DNA from: an uncultured Chlorobiaceae bacterium | GTDB lineage: Bacteria > Bacteroidota > Chlorobiia > Chlorobiales > Chlorobiaceae | Assembly: GCA_903869365.1 (NCBI GenBank) | Contig: CAIPYV010000105.1 | Coordinates: forward strand, 1 to 64,000 | Length of the DNA stretch: 64,000 nt | Direction: 5' to 3' | In this document: in pieces, positions 29,988-40,930 of the stretch | Numbering within the stretch: position 1 is the first letter of the stretch | Layout: each line of letters opens with the position of its first letter | The notes under the pieces: model-generated | Database searches by the model: none | Seen by the model: the letters and a program-made list of their open reading frames with translations, nothing else | Told to the model about the DNA's origin: nothing | Translations under genes and position numbers: made by a program

Positions 29988-31718
29988 TTGAATACGATTA
30001 TCTCTTTCCCTAAGGAAACTTATACTTTCAGTAGTTTCCGGTTTTGGGGGATGTTTTTTATTTCTTTTTTTCCAGATGTTAAATTTTTTGATCATCAGAT
30101 GACCTCATTTTCTCGGACAATAACTCAGCTTGGTCACTCCCGTTACTCAGCATCCGTTTTGAGTGGAGTTCTTCTCGGTGTGTCGTTTCCTTCCTATCCG
30201 TTTATCCGTCTTGAACTACTGGCATGGTTTGCGTTTGTACCGCTTCTTCTATCCCTTCGTACCGTAGAGAGAGCTGGGGAACTGTTTCGACGGCTCTATA
30301 TAACCATGCTGCTCTTTTGTTTGATCAGCCTCTGGTGGGTCACTCTTGCGACATTGCCGGGAGGAGTTCTCACCATTGTAGCTCAAGCTTTGTTTCTGAC
30401 GGTGCCACTCTTTGTTTTTTATCTGATAAAAAAAATGGCAGGGTTCCATTTTGCACTTTTTTCTCTTCCTTTTTTGTGGGTTGCGTGGGAATGGGCCTAC
30501 ATGCAGCAGGATCTCTCTCTCGGATGGCTTACTCTTGGAAATTCCCAGTCTAACCTGAATCTCATGATTCAGTATGTCGATTTTACGGGTGTCTGGGGTG
30601 TAAGTTTCTGGCTGCTCTGGTTTAATGTGCTGATTGTCCTGGCAGTGATCGGCAGCCGTAAGGATGTTTTTCGTTCTGTCGCCATCATGGCGCTTATGAT
30701 TCTGGCTCCTCTGCTCTATGCTTCAGCGGTATTTCATCGGCAGGCTCCGTTGACTGGAGAGAAAAAGTTGCTCCGTGTTACTCTTATTCAGCCGAATATA
30801 GATCCCCATGAAAAATGGGTAAGGAATAACAGTGCAGATATGATGGAGCGGTATTACCGTATGACCAACAGAGCTGTCCGTGAAAATAGGCCTGATCTGG
30901 TGATATGGCCGGAAACAGCTATTCCCTTCTATATACTCGACAGACCCTATGCCGATGATCTGCAATCCCTTCGGATATCCCTACGAGGCTGGAATACTGC
31001 ACTGTTGACCGGCTTTTCCGATATCATCTACTATCCTGCCGGGGGTCAGCCGAATCCTGAACATCCCGGGAATAACGATCCTTTGATGAATCGTGTTTTT
31101 GAGACCTATAATGCCTCAATGCTCCTTGAACACGGCAATGGTGTCCCTCAGATATATCGAAAGATGCGCCTTGTTCCATTTGCAGAGCGGGTACCCTATG
31201 TTGAGTATATACCATGGCTCGGTCATTTAACATTTTCTCTTGTTGGGATCAATGGATGGGGAAAAGGTCGAGATACTACCATCATGCAGCTTCATTCTTC
31301 AAGATATGGGAAGGTGAACATCGCCAACATTATCTGCTATGAATCCATTTTTCCCACTCTTGTTACCGAGTTTGTCCATAAAGGAGCACAGGTTCTAACG
31401 CTTGTGACAAACGATGGGTGGTATGCAACCTCTTATGGCCCTTATCAGCATTTAGCCATCGGCAGGATGCGATGTATAGAGAACCGCCGGGCAATGGCAC
31501 GGTGTGCAAATACTGGACTTACAGTTATCATCAATAAGTATGGTTCTATAACAGCCGAAATACCATGGTGGAGGGAGCAAACATTAACTGCTGAACTGCC
31601 CCTTGAGAGTGGCATGACCTTCTATACCAGCAATCCAGATCTTCTTCCGAAAACCGCAGCAGCAATCTCGGCAGGATTACTGCTGATCGCGTTTTTCAAA
31701 AAAAACATCTCATCATGA
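29988..31718 (+). CDS. lnt: Apolipoprotein N-acyltransferase (start may be internal, ~30099)
   Basis: Hydrophobic N-term, TLIQPNIDPHEKW, LVIWPETAIPFY, NIICYESIFPTLV, NDGWYATSYGPYQHLAIGRMRCIENRR. Confidence 0.95.
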   Translation: MNTIISFPKETYTFSSFRFWGMFFISFFPDVKFFDHQMTSFSRTITQLGHSRYSASVLSGVLLGVSFPSYPFIRLELLAWFAFVPLLLSLRTVERAGELFRRLYITMLLFCLISLWWVTLATLPGGVLTIVAQALFLTVPLFVFYLIKKMAGFHFALFSLPFLWVAWEWAYMQQDLSLGWLTLGNSQSNLNLMIQYVDFTGVWGVSFWLLWFNVLIVLAVIGSRKDVFRSVAIMALMILAPLLYASAVFHRQAPLTGEKKLLRVTLIQPNIDPHEKWVRNNSADMMERYYRMTNRAVRENRPDLVIWPETAIPFYILDRPYADDLQSLRISLRGWNTALLTGFSDIIYYPAGGQPNPEHPGNNDPLMNRVFETYNASMLLEHGNGVPQIYRKMRLVPFAERVPYVEYIPWLGHLTFSLVGINGWGKGRDTTIMQLHSSRYGKVNIANIICYESIFPTLVTEFVHKGAQVLTLVTNDGWYATSYGPYQHLAIGRMRCIENRRAMARCANTGLTVIINKYGSITAEIPWWREQTLTAELPLESGMTFYTSNPDLLPKTAAAISAGLLLIAFFKKNISS

Positions 31719-31763
31719 GTTCAAGCAAAGTACTCAGCATGGTTTTTTATACTCACTACTTTT

Positions 31764-32939
31764 TTAAAGTCCGTAAGCTTTAATTTTTCTGTAAAGTGTT
31801 CGCTCAGTAATACCAAGTGCCTTGGCAGTTTTCCGTTTGTTACCAAGACATATTTCAAGTGCATCAGCAATGGATTTTTTTTCTATCTCTTCAAGCGAGT
31901 GTAAAGCTTCGGCTTTGTTTTGTTTGTTGCCTTCTTCTGATACAGTATTCACGCTGGTGTTGACCGGTGGATGAGTTGCTGACCCATCGGGCAGAAGTAG
32001 GGGGATATGAGGTCTTGTTTGAACGAGATGCTGCAGAAGCTGACGGATATCACTTATTTCCTGTCGAAGCTGAATAATACTGCTGTAGATAATCTGGAGT
32101 TCGTTCTTTTCTGATTTGGAGGGATCATGAACAAGGCTTTTGTAGCGGTTTCGTTGAACCAGATGTTTCTCAAGAATTTCCTGGGTGATATATTTCCCTT
32201 TTTCCAGTACAAGGAGAGATTCTATAAGATTTCTGATTTCTCTGACATTTCCCGGCCAGGGATAGCGCATCAGCATCTCTGCAGCATCAGGGCTGAAGCC
32301 TTCAAAGACGATTTTATGCTTGTGTTCAAACTCATGAACAAAAGTTTCGGCCAGCAGAAGAATGTCTTTTCCCCTTTCCCTGAGTGGAGGAATCTGCAGT
32401 TCAACACTGCGAAGGCGGTAAAAAAGGTCTTCTCTGAAATTTTTTTCAGCTACAGCCTGATACATGTTCTTGTTGGTTGCAGCAATGATACGTGCGTCAG
32501 AATAGATAGTCTCCGATGATCCTACCCTTTGGAACTCACCTGTTTCAATAACTCTGAGAAATTTTACCTGCGTTTCCAGAGGCATTTCGCCGATTTCATC
32601 AAGAAAAATAGTACCTCTGTCGGCACTTTCAAAGTACCCTTTTCTGCTTTGCACCGCTCCGGTGAATGCTCCTTTTTCATGGCCGAAAAGTTCTGATTCA
32701 AGAATACCGGCAGGAATTGCACCACAATTGACGGGAATGAAGCTTTTATCGGCACGCAGGCTGTTGGTATGGATAAAACGTGCCAGCACCTCCTTTCCAG
32801 ATCCTGTTTCTCCGATGATCAGTACGGTTATATCGGTTTCTGCAACCTGGAGAGCCAGTTGTTTAAGCTGGGATATCAGGACAGATTGTCCGATAAGGTT
32901 AATCTCTCGTTTCATCAGATTTTTCTGCCTTGAATTCAA
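31764..32939 (-). CDS. Sigma-54-dependent transcriptional activator without receiver domain
   Basis: [44 protein letters not shown], Fis-type C-term [22 protein letters not shown]. Confidence 0.96.
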   Translation of the reverse strand: MNSRQKNLMKREINLIGQSVLISQLKQLALQVAETDITVLIIGETGSGKEVLARFIHTNSLRADKSFIPVNCGAIPAGILESELFGHEKGAFTGAVQSRKGYFESADRGTIFLDEIGEMPLETQVKFLRVIETGEFQRVGSSETIYSDARIIAATNKNMYQAVAEKNFREDLFYRLRSVELQIPPLRERGKDILLLAETFVHEFEHKHKIVFEGFSPDAAEMLMRYPWPGNVREIRNLIESLLVLEKGKYITQEILEKHLVQRNRYKSLVHDPSKSEKNELQIIYSSIIQLRQEISDIRQLLQHLVQTRPHIPLLLPDGSATHPPVNTSVNTVSEEGNKQNKAEALHSLEEIEKKSIADALEICLGNKRKTAKALGITERTLYRKIKAYGL

Positions 32940-32951
32940 TACATGCTGCAG

Positions 32952-33725
32952 TTATATGGATGGAACAACAATTGACTTGACCGGCAGTTTTTTTGCTGCA
33001 GTTGTGGCCTCCTCATTTGAAGGATAGTGAGTTTTCAGTTGTACTTTATACATCTGACCTTTCTGGACAATTTCTACCGGGGCATGCTGAGCAATTTCTT
33101 TAGCAAGTGTTTCCGCATTCTTTCGGCTTTCGAAACAACCAAACTGCAGAGTAGAGGTTGTTGGGCCGGCAACAATTTTCTCATCGTTCTGTACATCAGA
33201 CGGTAGCGCGATGTTTGTACTTTGCTTGGCAGAATGCTTTGTTGTATCCTCCTTGACGACTGAAAAACGCTCTGTATTTGAGCTGGTCTTGGATAAATGT
33301 TTTGTTGTGTCCGCCTTGACAACTGAGAGTTGCTGTTTAGCCGAAGATCGCCGAATGGATTGCTTCGGCAAGGATGCAGAGTTATCCAATGCGACGTTAT
33401 AGGCTGCTATTCGTGAGGTGCTGAGCTTATCAATCGCTGGATCAGGATATTCTCTCAACTGTTTTTGGAAAAGTATAATTGCCTGCGGGCCGTCTTCACA
33501 GAGAAGTGCTTCCAGAACTGTTTTTTCAGAGGGAATGGTGACTTTTTGCCGAATATTTTCTAACAAATAAACCTTATCTTCAGCGACATCCCGTTCAATC
33601 TCCTGAGCATAGGAGTGTTCATCGCCTGCATGCAGCACTGTCGGGTGGAAGAGTGCGATAGAAAGCGCAACGCTGAGCGGTAGAGTTTTTTTGCCAATAA
33701 TGTGGATCGCCTTGACAGAAAACAT
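32952..33725 (-). CDS. SPOR-domain protein
   Basis: Signal-like N-term; C-term LQFGCFESRKNAETLAKEIAQHAPVEIVQKGQMYKVQLKTHYPSNEEATTAAKKL. Confidence 0.85.
   Translation of the reverse strand: MFSVKAIHIIGKKTLPLSVALSIALFHPTVLHAGDEHSYAQEIERDVAEDKVYLLENIRQKVTIPSEKTVLEALLCEDGPQAIILFQKQLREYPDPAIDKLSTSRIAAYNVALDNSASLPKQSIRRSSAKQQLSVVKADTTKHLSKTSSNTERFSVVKEDTTKHSAKQSTNIALPSDVQNDEKIVAGPTTSTLQFGCFESRKNAETLAKEIAQHAPVEIVQKGQMYKVQLKTHYPSNEEATTAAKKLPVKSIVVPSI
33211..33336. repeat. Two-copy ~63-bp imperfect tandem repeat inside the SPOR-domain gene
   Basis: Encodes SVVKADTTKHLSKTSSNTE(RF) followed by SVVKEDTTKHSAKQSTN; the GTTGT.TCC block recurs at 33241 and 33304. Confidence 0.7.
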
Positions 33726-33806
33726 TGGGTTGCGGTTTATTTTTATTTTCTGCGATTCCGTGATTTTCCATCTGTCAATATGCCAAATATTTCTTTATAA
33801 AATTAA

Positions 33807-34679
33807 TTGCATTCTATGCTTCCTTTGTCAGTTAAATCCTTTGCGAAGATCAATCTCGGCCTTCTTATAACCGGTAAACGGGAAGATGGGTACCATACGC
33901 TTGAGACAGTTTTTGCCCCCATCAACTGGTATGATGTCATTGAATTTTCAGACGCTGGAGATATTTCGATGAGCTGTTCAAATGCACAACTTCCGGTTGA
34001 CGACAACAATCTCTGCATCAGGGCGGCCAAATCCCTGCAGAAGTTATCCGGGTGCAACCAAGGGGTGACTATGAAGCTTCATAAACAGGTGCCTTTTGGT
34101 GCAGGGCTTGGAGGTGGCAGTAGTGATGCTGCAACGGTGCTCAGGGTTCTCAATGATCTCTGGCAGGTTAATGCCTCTTCAGCCGATCTGCATCTTCTCG
34201 CTGTCGCTCTTGGCGCAGATGTGCCATATTTTCTTGAAATAAAAGGACTTGCCTATGCCAGAGGTATTGGTGACGATCTTGATGATCTTGGTTTTACTCT
34301 TCCTTATTATATAGTGACAGTTTTTCCTGAAGAACACATTTCAACGGTCTGGGCGTATAAAAATTTTTACCCGCGTTTTGATCGTGAGCTTCCTGATCTG
34401 AAAAAATGTGTAACAGAGTTATCCCTTTCCGGGAAAAAAGAGGTTTTACCGGTTTTTGAAAATGATTTTGAACCAGCTGTTTTTGATCATTTCCCTGCAG
34501 TGCAGCTTGTCAAGTCCACCCTTCTTGGTGCCGGCAGTCTTTTCGCTTCTCTTTCCGGGAGCGGTTCAGCCGTTTTCGGGTTGTTCGACCGGGAGGATGA
34601 GGCCTTGGCTGCCATGAAGCTTCTGCCAGAAGCCTACCGTAGGAGCCTGACACCTCCCGGGTTTTCGATGGAACAGTAG
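33807..34679 (+). CDS. ispE: 4-diphosphocytidyl-2-C-methyl-D-erythritol kinase
   Basis: SFAKINLGLLITGKREDGYHTLETVF...KQVPFGAGLGGGSSDAATVL...SLSGSGSAVFGLF. Confidence 0.97.
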   Translation: MHSMLPLSVKSFAKINLGLLITGKREDGYHTLETVFAPINWYDVIEFSDAGDISMSCSNAQLPVDDNNLCIRAAKSLQKLSGCNQGVTMKLHKQVPFGAGLGGGSSDAATVLRVLNDLWQVNASSADLHLLAVALGADVPYFLEIKGLAYARGIGDDLDDLGFTLPYYIVTVFPEEHISTVWAYKNFYPRFDRELPDLKKCVTELSLSGKKEVLPVFENDFEPAVFDHFPAVQLVKSTLLGAGSLFASLSGSGSAVFGLFDREDEALAAMKLLPEAYRRSLTPPGFSMEQ

Positions 34680-34692
34680 ACAGTCAGGATGT

Positions 34693-35553
34693 TTATAATC
34701 GCCGCCCCTGAGCAATGATGTCGTTCAGTTCTGCTCCGATGAGTCGTAGATCTTCATCAAGAAAATGGGAGGAGTTCAGTCGGGCGCGTTTGACCTCGGC
34801 AAAATCAAGGACTGCATCTATTGTTTGCGGTTGAAACAGGGGTGCAGCGCAAAGAAGGAGGCCGTCAGGCCCGGTAAGTGATGAGTTCCCCCAATAGGTG
34901 AAGCTGTCTTCATTACCCACACGATTCACACAGGCGACATAGGTGCTGAATAAAAAAGCATAAGTGGTAGCAATGGTCTGCCACTGGGTTACTATAGGTG
35001 GATTACCGCTTCCGGGTGACATGCGCAGAGGGCTTGACATGAGCACGAAGAGCAGTTTTGCTCCCTGATGAGCAAGCAGATAAGGGAGAGATACATGCCA
35101 GAAATCCTCGCAGATTGCTACGCCGATTCGACCAAGTTTTTTGGAATCTATTGCTTTGATCTGCTGACCGGCTGAAAAATAGCGCAACTCTTCAAACATT
35201 CCGTAAGTAGGCAGATAAATTTTTCTATGGACACTGCGACCGGCTCCCTCTTCAAACATAAAAGCGGCATTATAGACGCCGTAATCATCGCTTAATTCTA
35301 TACCCCCGCAGATAATGCAGATTTTCCGGCTGAGCTCACGAAGTGGATCAAGTCGTGAGTCTTCGATATGCATGGCGATATCCTGTGCAGCATCCTGAAC
35401 ATTGTAACCTGTCAAAGAGAGTTCTGGGAACGCTATGGCATCAGCACCTTCCCGTATAGCCTGCTCGATATGGGTGCAGTGCTGAGCAAGATTTTCATCA
35501 AAATTAGCAAGTGTACAGTCTATCTGGGCAATTCGCAGTTTTGCGGTCAGCAT
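34693..35553 (-). CDS. Carbon-nitrogen hydrolase (nitrilase superfamily)
   Basis: AIAFPELSLTGYNVQD, HRKIYLPTYGMFEELRYF, VAICEDFWH. Confidence 0.92.
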   Translation of the reverse strand: MLTAKLRIAQIDCTLANFDENLAQHCTHIEQAIREGADAIAFPELSLTGYNVQDAAQDIAMHIEDSRLDPLRELSRKICIICGGIELSDDYGVYNAAFMFEEGAGRSVHRKIYLPTYGMFEELRYFSAGQQIKAIDSKKLGRIGVAICEDFWHVSLPYLLAHQGAKLLFVLMSSPLRMSPGSGNPPIVTQWQTIATTYAFLFSTYVACVNRVGNEDSFTYWGNSSLTGPDGLLLCAAPLFQPQTIDAVLDFAEVKRARLNSSHFLDEDLRLIGAELNDIIAQGRRL

Positions 35554-35565
35554 CCTTTTTGAGTT

Positions 35566-36867
35566 TTAGTGATAGGGGTAGAAAAGATAGAAGGTAAAAG
35601 AGAATAAGGCGAGTATCCACATGCCTGCACGAACCTCTCTGGCTTTTCCGGTAAAGATTTTCAGGATAACATAAGCAATAAATCCTGCGGTGATTCCGAC
35701 GCCGATATTGAAGGTGAATATCATGAGAACAATCGTAAGAAACGCTGGCAAAAGTTCACTGTAGTCAGTAAAATTAAATTTGGTGACCGACTGCATCATG
35801 AACATCCCGACAACCACCAGTGCCGGGCCGTAGGCATAAGGCGGAACAATGGTAAGGATTGGAGAAAAAAACAGGGCAAAAGCAAAAAGTGCCGCAACGA
35901 CAATTGCTGTAAACCCCGTTTTTCCTCCCTGTTCTATACCGGCTGCGGATTCAATGTAGACGCCTGCAGTTGTGGTTCCGAAAATTGATGCGGCAATGGT
36001 TGAAAGCGCATCAACCAGCATCGGCTTTTCAATTTCAGGTAGGTTATCCTCTTCATCGAGCAGGTTGGCCCTTGACGACAATCCAAAAAGGGTACCCATG
36101 GTATCAACAAAATCCATCACGAGCACGCTGGTTATGACGCCTGCGAATCCCCAGGTCAATGCTCCCTGCACATTGATTTTCATAAAGATAGGTGCAATAG
36201 ATGGGGGCATACTGAATACTGTTGCAGGCAGGGGGACAAGACCGGTAAGAAGAAAAGCTGCCGTTGTGGTGGCCATGCCGGCAAGAATAGCACCGGTCAC
36301 CCGCTGTATCAGAAGAACAGCGGTAATAAGCAGTCCACCCAGGCTCAGGAGTACGGGAAGTTTTGCGATATTTGCCAGTTGGACAGGTGCTCCTGGAACA
36401 CCAAGAGTGATGAGTCCCATGTCATTCAACCCTAAAAAAGCGAGGAAAAGTCCTATACCTACTGAAAAACTGTGTTTAAGCGTTCCGGGAATGGCTTTGG
36501 CCAGCCATTGACGCAGGCCGCCGAGAGTGATCAAGGTAAAAAGAATGCCACTGATAAAGATTGCCGCCATTGCTGTCTGCCATGAATAGCCGAGCGTGTG
36601 AACAACAGTATAGGCTATAAAGGCATTTTCACCCATGTAGGGAGCTACGGCAAAAGGGCGCTTGGCATAAACCCCCATCAAAAGGGTTCCGAATATCGAC
36701 GTAAGAATGGTTGCCGTCATCGAGGCCTCTTTGGGGATACCTGCCGCAGCAAGGATCGCCGGATTGACAATGATGATATAGGAGAGAGTGAAAAACGTTG
36801 TGATGCCGGCCAGTGTCTCCTGCCGAAAACTAGTGCCGTGCCTCTTAAAGTCAAAGTAGGATTGCAT
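35566..36867 (-). CDS. NCS2-family purine permease (guanine/hypoxanthine type)
   Basis: QETLAGITTFFTLSYIIIVNPAILAAAGIPKEASMTATIL...PYMGENAFIAYTV...DTMGTLFGLSSRANLLDE. Confidence 0.94.
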   Translation of the reverse strand: MQSYFDFKRHGTSFRQETLAGITTFFTLSYIIIVNPAILAAAGIPKEASMTATILTSIFGTLLMGVYAKRPFAVAPYMGENAFIAYTVVHTLGYSWQTAMAAIFISGILFTLITLGGLRQWLAKAIPGTLKHSFSVGIGLFLAFLGLNDMGLITLGVPGAPVQLANIAKLPVLLSLGGLLITAVLLIQRVTGAILAGMATTTAAFLLTGLVPLPATVFSMPPSIAPIFMKINVQGALTWGFAGVITSVLVMDFVDTMGTLFGLSSRANLLDEEDNLPEIEKPMLVDALSTIAASIFGTTTAGVYIESAAGIEQGGKTGFTAIVVAALFAFALFFSPILTIVPPYAYGPALVVVGMFMMQSVTKFNFTDYSELLPAFLTIVLMIFTFNIGVGITAGFIAYVILKIFTGKAREVRAGMWILALFSFTFYLFYPYH

Positions 36868-37079
36868 GATTTATGTCATGTAGTGGTAACAGGCTCCTGA
36901 AAAAGAAGGTAATCATTATGAGTCAAAACAGGCAGTTGTAAATGCTGAAATGCTCAAGATGGATAAAGAGCCGTCAGCATAGTCTTTGGAACACTCTTTT
37001 TTTGTTGAAGAAAGTTATTCGTTATTTTGTTTAAAAAGAAACAAAGAGTTTAACGTCACTCATCAACGGTATCATTGCA

Positions 37080-37688
37080 ATGGAAGTAATTGATCTCAAG
37101 AAGCAGTTGAAACCGCTTTATCAACCTTCCGCCAAATCAGTGGATGTGGTTGATGTTCCCCCTATGAATTTTCTTATGGTTGATGGTGAGGGTGATCCCA
37201 ATACTTCACAGGCATTCTCCGATGCAATTGAAGCTTTGTTTGCACTCTCCTATACCGTGAAGTTTATGATCAAGAAGGGGCCTATGGCAATTGATTATGG
37301 AGTCATGCCTCTTGAAGGTCTCTGGTGGGCTGACGATATGACAAAATTTTCATCTGAAGACAAGTCCAATTGGAAATGGACAGTGATGATCATGCAGCCC
37401 TCTTTTGCTACTCAGGAAATTATTGAAGATGCTCTCGTTGAAGTTAAAAAAAAGAAAAAAATGGATGATCTCTCCAAAGTGCGATTTGAATCCTTTTCGG
37501 AAGGGAAATGCGCGCAAACAATGCACATTGGCCCGTTTTCCGATGAGGGGCCAACGATCGAAAAGCTCCATCACTTCATTGACGCTATCAGTCATCGACG
37601 CGGAAAGCATCATGAAATTTATTTGAGCGATATTCGAAAAGCTGCTCCATCGAAATGGAAAACCATTGTTCGTCAGCCAATGCAGTAA
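37080..37688 (+). CDS. GyrI-like domain protein
   Basis: VVDVPPMNFLMVDGEGDPNTSQAFSDAIEALFALSYTVKFMIKK...GPFSDEGPTIEKLHHFI. Confidence 0.85.
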   Translation: MEVIDLKKQLKPLYQPSAKSVDVVDVPPMNFLMVDGEGDPNTSQAFSDAIEALFALSYTVKFMIKKGPMAIDYGVMPLEGLWWADDMTKFSSEDKSNWKWTVMIMQPSFATQEIIEDALVEVKKKKKMDDLSKVRFESFSEGKCAQTMHIGPFSDEGPTIEKLHHFIDAISHRRGKHHEIYLSDIRKAAPSKWKTIVRQPMQ

Positions 37689-37840
37689 TGATGAAAGAAA
37701 GAAGTACTGCTCAATTTCCGGAACTCTCTTGATAAAGCTCTTTGTATTCGGTTATATTTTGAAAGAAAGAAAATTGTTTTATATTGGATAAAATTTGTCT
37801 TATATATTTTTTAACCTGATTTCATTGTAAGGAGAATACC

Positions 37841-38431
37841 ATGAGTGTTTTAGTTGGTCGCAAAGCGCCGGATTTTGATGTAGAAGCGGTTGTTAATGGG
37901 TTGCAGTTTGTTGACTCTGTGAAGCTTTCAGATTTCAAGGGTAAGTATGTTGTTCTCTTTTTTTATCCGCTGGATTTTACCTTTGTCTGTCCGACTGAAC
38001 TGCACGCTTTTCAGGACAAGCTTGAGGAATTCCGTAAAAGAAATGTCGAATTGCTTGGTTGTTCTGTGGATTCAAAATTTTCTCATTTTGCATGGCTTAC
38101 TACTCCAAGAAACCGCGGGGGTATAGAGGGAGTAACCTATACGCTTCTTTCTGATATCAACAAGACCGTTTCAGCTGATTATGATGTACTTCTTGAGGGT
38201 GCGGGAATTGCATTGAGAGGTTTGTTTCTTATTGATAAGGAGGGTGTTGTCCGCCACCAGGTTGTCAATGATCTTCCGCTTGGTCGCAATGTGGACGAGG
38301 TACTACGACTTGTTGATGCCCTTCAGTTTACGGAGCAGTACGGTGAAGTCTGCCCGGCAAACTGGAATAAGGGTGATAAGACCATGAAGCCGACTGATGA
38401 AGGCCTGAAGGAGTTTTTTAAGGAGAACTGA
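37841..38431 (+). CDS. 2-Cys peroxiredoxin (AhpC/TSA)
   Basis: KYVVLFFYPLDFTFVCPTELHAFQDK...CSVDSKFSHFAW...EVCPANW. Confidence 0.97.
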   Translation: MSVLVGRKAPDFDVEAVVNGLQFVDSVKLSDFKGKYVVLFFYPLDFTFVCPTELHAFQDKLEEFRKRNVELLGCSVDSKFSHFAWLTTPRNRGGIEGVTYTLLSDINKTVSADYDVLLEGAGIALRGLFLIDKEGVVRHQVVNDLPLGRNVDEVLRLVDALQFTEQYGEVCPANWNKGDKTMKPTDEGLKEFFKEN

Positions 38432-38447
38432 TATTGTGACGGCCGAT

Positions 38448-38477
38448 TCCCCCGTTTCTTTCATGAAAAGCGGGGGA
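38448..38477. terminator. Hairpin between convergent peroxiredoxin and proS genes
   Basis: TCCCCCGTTTC...GAAAAGCGGGGGA. Confidence 0.55.
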
Positions 38478-38493
38478 TATGGTTGATGAGGTC

Positions 38494-39939
38494 TCAGTAT
38501 GCTTTTGCAAAAACCACTTTCCGTAAGGCTGGTTTACCTGAATAGATACAGAATCCTGGTTTATCAATACTGTATCGGGCAATATAGTCTGCTTCTTCTG
38601 GCTGCACCCTTATGGTGGCTTTTGTCTCTTCCTTGATTTTTGCTTCAGTTTCCCGGGTACCATCCCAGTGGGCGATGACAAATCCCTTTTCAACAGCCTC
38701 TTTGAACTCATCATAACTCTGCACTTCGAAGGTGTTCTCATTGCGGAACTGCAGTGCCTTGTCAAACATGTTCTGCTGAATGGCGTTCAGGATTTCCTGT
38801 ATGGTTACAGGCAGGGTTTCGTCGAGTGTCACCTCGGTTTTCTCAAGCGTATCTCGCCGTGCAGCAATACAAATGTTGTTTTCGATATCCCTTGGGCCCA
38901 GTTCGATCCGGATCGGAATGCCCTGCAGTTCATATTCTGCAAACTTCCAGCCAGGAGAGTTCTGTTCGCTGCTGTCAACAAAGGCAGGTATTCCGCTGGC
39001 TTTCAGCGAGTCGGCTATCGCATCTGCCTTCGCAATGACGGCAGCCTTGTCGCCCCTGAGAATCGGGATAATGACTACCTGACGTGAGGCAAGTTTTGGG
39101 GGGAGAACCAGACCGCGATCGTCCGAATGTGCCATGATCAAGGCTCCGATCAGTCTTGTTGAAACGCCCCAGCTTGTTGCCCAGACATAATCAAGTTTTC
39201 CCTCTTTTGTCTGGAATTGACAGTCAAATGCTTTGGCGAAGTTCTGGCCGAGATTATGGGAAGTTCCTGACTGAAGTGCTTTGGTATCCTGCATCATCGC
39301 TTCAATGCAGTAGGTTTCTATCGCTCCGGCAAATTTTTCGCTGTCGGTTTTTCTTCCCATAATAACCGGCATTGCCATATACTCTTCGGCAAATGTCTTG
39401 TAGACGTTGATCATGCGAAGCACCTCTTCCTGCGACTCTTCAGGAGTTTCATGAGCGGTATGGCCTTCCTGCCAGAGAAACTCGGTGGTTCTTAAAAAGA
39501 GACGTGTCCGCATCTCCCATCGCACGACATTTGCCCACTGATTGATGAGAATAGGCAAATCGCGGTAAGACTGGATCCACTTCTTATAAGAGGACCAGAT
39601 GATAGTTTCTGACGTAGGGCGGACGTAGAGCTTTTCGGCAAGTTCTACGCCCCCGCCGTGAGTGACAACAGCACATTCAGGAGCAAAGCCCTCAATATGC
39701 TCAGCCTCTTTTGCTATAAAGCTTTCGGGAATGAAGAGCGGAAAGTAGGCATTGACGTGACCTGTTTCTTTGAACATTCGGTCAAGGGCGGTCTGCATTT
39801 TTTCCCATATTGCATAACCGTTAGGCCGAATAACCATACAACCTCGCACATCAGCATAATCTGCAAGTTTTGCAGAACGTACAAGGTCAATATACCATTG
39901 GGAATAATCCTCTTTCCGTGAAGTGATTTTATCTGCCAC
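38494..39939 (-). CDS. proS: Prolyl-tRNA synthetase
   Basis: [40 protein letters not shown]...[12 protein letters not shown]...[14 protein letters not shown]. Confidence 0.98.
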   Translation of the reverse strand: MADKITSRKEDYSQWYIDLVRSAKLADYADVRGCMVIRPNGYAIWEKMQTALDRMFKETGHVNAYFPLFIPESFIAKEAEHIEGFAPECAVVTHGGGVELAEKLYVRPTSETIIWSSYKKWIQSYRDLPILINQWANVVRWEMRTRLFLRTTEFLWQEGHTAHETPEESQEEVLRMINVYKTFAEEYMAMPVIMGRKTDSEKFAGAIETYCIEAMMQDTKALQSGTSHNLGQNFAKAFDCQFQTKEGKLDYVWATSWGVSTRLIGALIMAHSDDRGLVLPPKLASRQVVIIPILRGDKAAVIAKADAIADSLKASGIPAFVDSSEQNSPGWKFAEYELQGIPIRIELGPRDIENNICIAARRDTLEKTEVTLDETLPVTIQEILNAIQQNMFDKALQFRNENTFEVQSYDEFKEAVEKGFVIAHWDGTRETEAKIKEETKATIRVQPEEADYIARYSIDKPGFCIYSGKPALRKVVFAKAY

Positions 39940-39992
39940 GTTTACTGTAAATGATTGTTATAGAATAAGATTAGATGAGTAAAATATACAAC

Positions 39993-40733
39993 CTACTTTT
40001 CGAACTTTTTCATTTTTTCCATTAAGAGTTTCAGGTGTTCTTTTTCCTGATTGCCAAGAGGTTTCTGATTGTTGGTAACTTTCTGATACCCGGACGGAAT
40101 ATTAAAATCTGACGCAGGAAGTGCTTTTTGCCAGATCTGCATGATTTCCATGACGTACTGCCCATTATCGTTATATTGCACCATCTTAACAGGGAATCCT
40201 TCAATGCCTGCATTGCTGAGTGTTTTTGAGAGCGATGTATTTGAGAGGCGCGGATTTTGTGTCTGAAGGATTCTGAATGTCGAGAAGTCGCCAAGATCGC
40301 GGGTAACCCAGAGTTCAAGTTTTTCCGTGCTGCTGGTCAAACTGATGTGTTCACAGTTGTAACCTTTGAAAGTTTGTTTACCAAGTTTTGCAAGCTTGTA
40401 GTTGCTGTCGAAATTGAGCAGCATTGCATTTTCAGCAGCTGTTTTGAGATTGAGAATGCTGAAATTTTTCGCCTGATGATTAATAACATAAGCCTGATCC
40501 GGCTGCGAGGCTTTTGTGATGACGGTTGTTTTTAACAATTCCGGTATTTTATCCATCTGCATGGCCATATCCATGCGTTGTACATCGTTTCCGAAGGAGT
40601 AAGTGATTTCAGCGGAACCGTTCGGCATTTTCATGATCATTGCCATAATACCGGTAAATTTCGATACTGCTGAAGCAGGATTTCCGGCAGCTGACGTGAA
40701 AAGCATAAAGAGAGTAAACAGAAATTTTTTCAT
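39993..40733 (-). CDS. DUF4412-like secreted/periplasmic protein
   Basis: Signal peptide MKKFLFTLFMLFTSAAGNPASA; ...INHQAKNFSILNLKTAAEN...; internal Met chosen. Confidence 0.65.
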   Translation of the reverse strand: MKKFLFTLFMLFTSAAGNPASAVSKFTGIMAMIMKMPNGSAEITYSFGNDVQRMDMAMQMDKIPELLKTTVITKASQPDQAYVINHQAKNFSILNLKTAAENAMLLNFDSNYKLAKLGKQTFKGYNCEHISLTSSTEKLELWVTRDLGDFSTFRILQTQNPRLSNTSLSKTLSNAGIEGFPVKMVQYNDNGQYVMEIMQIWQKALPASDFNIPSGYQKVTNNQKPLGNQEKEHLKLLMEKMKKFEK

Positions 40734-40930
40734 CGTGACATTGCTCTTGACATATTGTAATGATTGTTGGTTTGGCTGCAAATCGGTTGTCATGGTCGAT
40801 ATTTAATGTACTATTTGTACCGTTACGTGATTGATTTTTTTTAAAAAAGACGCAGTAACGGTACATTTCTAACTTTTGCATTTTCCTGAACAAAGGAGAG
40901 CAAGCTGAACGTTTGGTTTAACAGAGAAAA

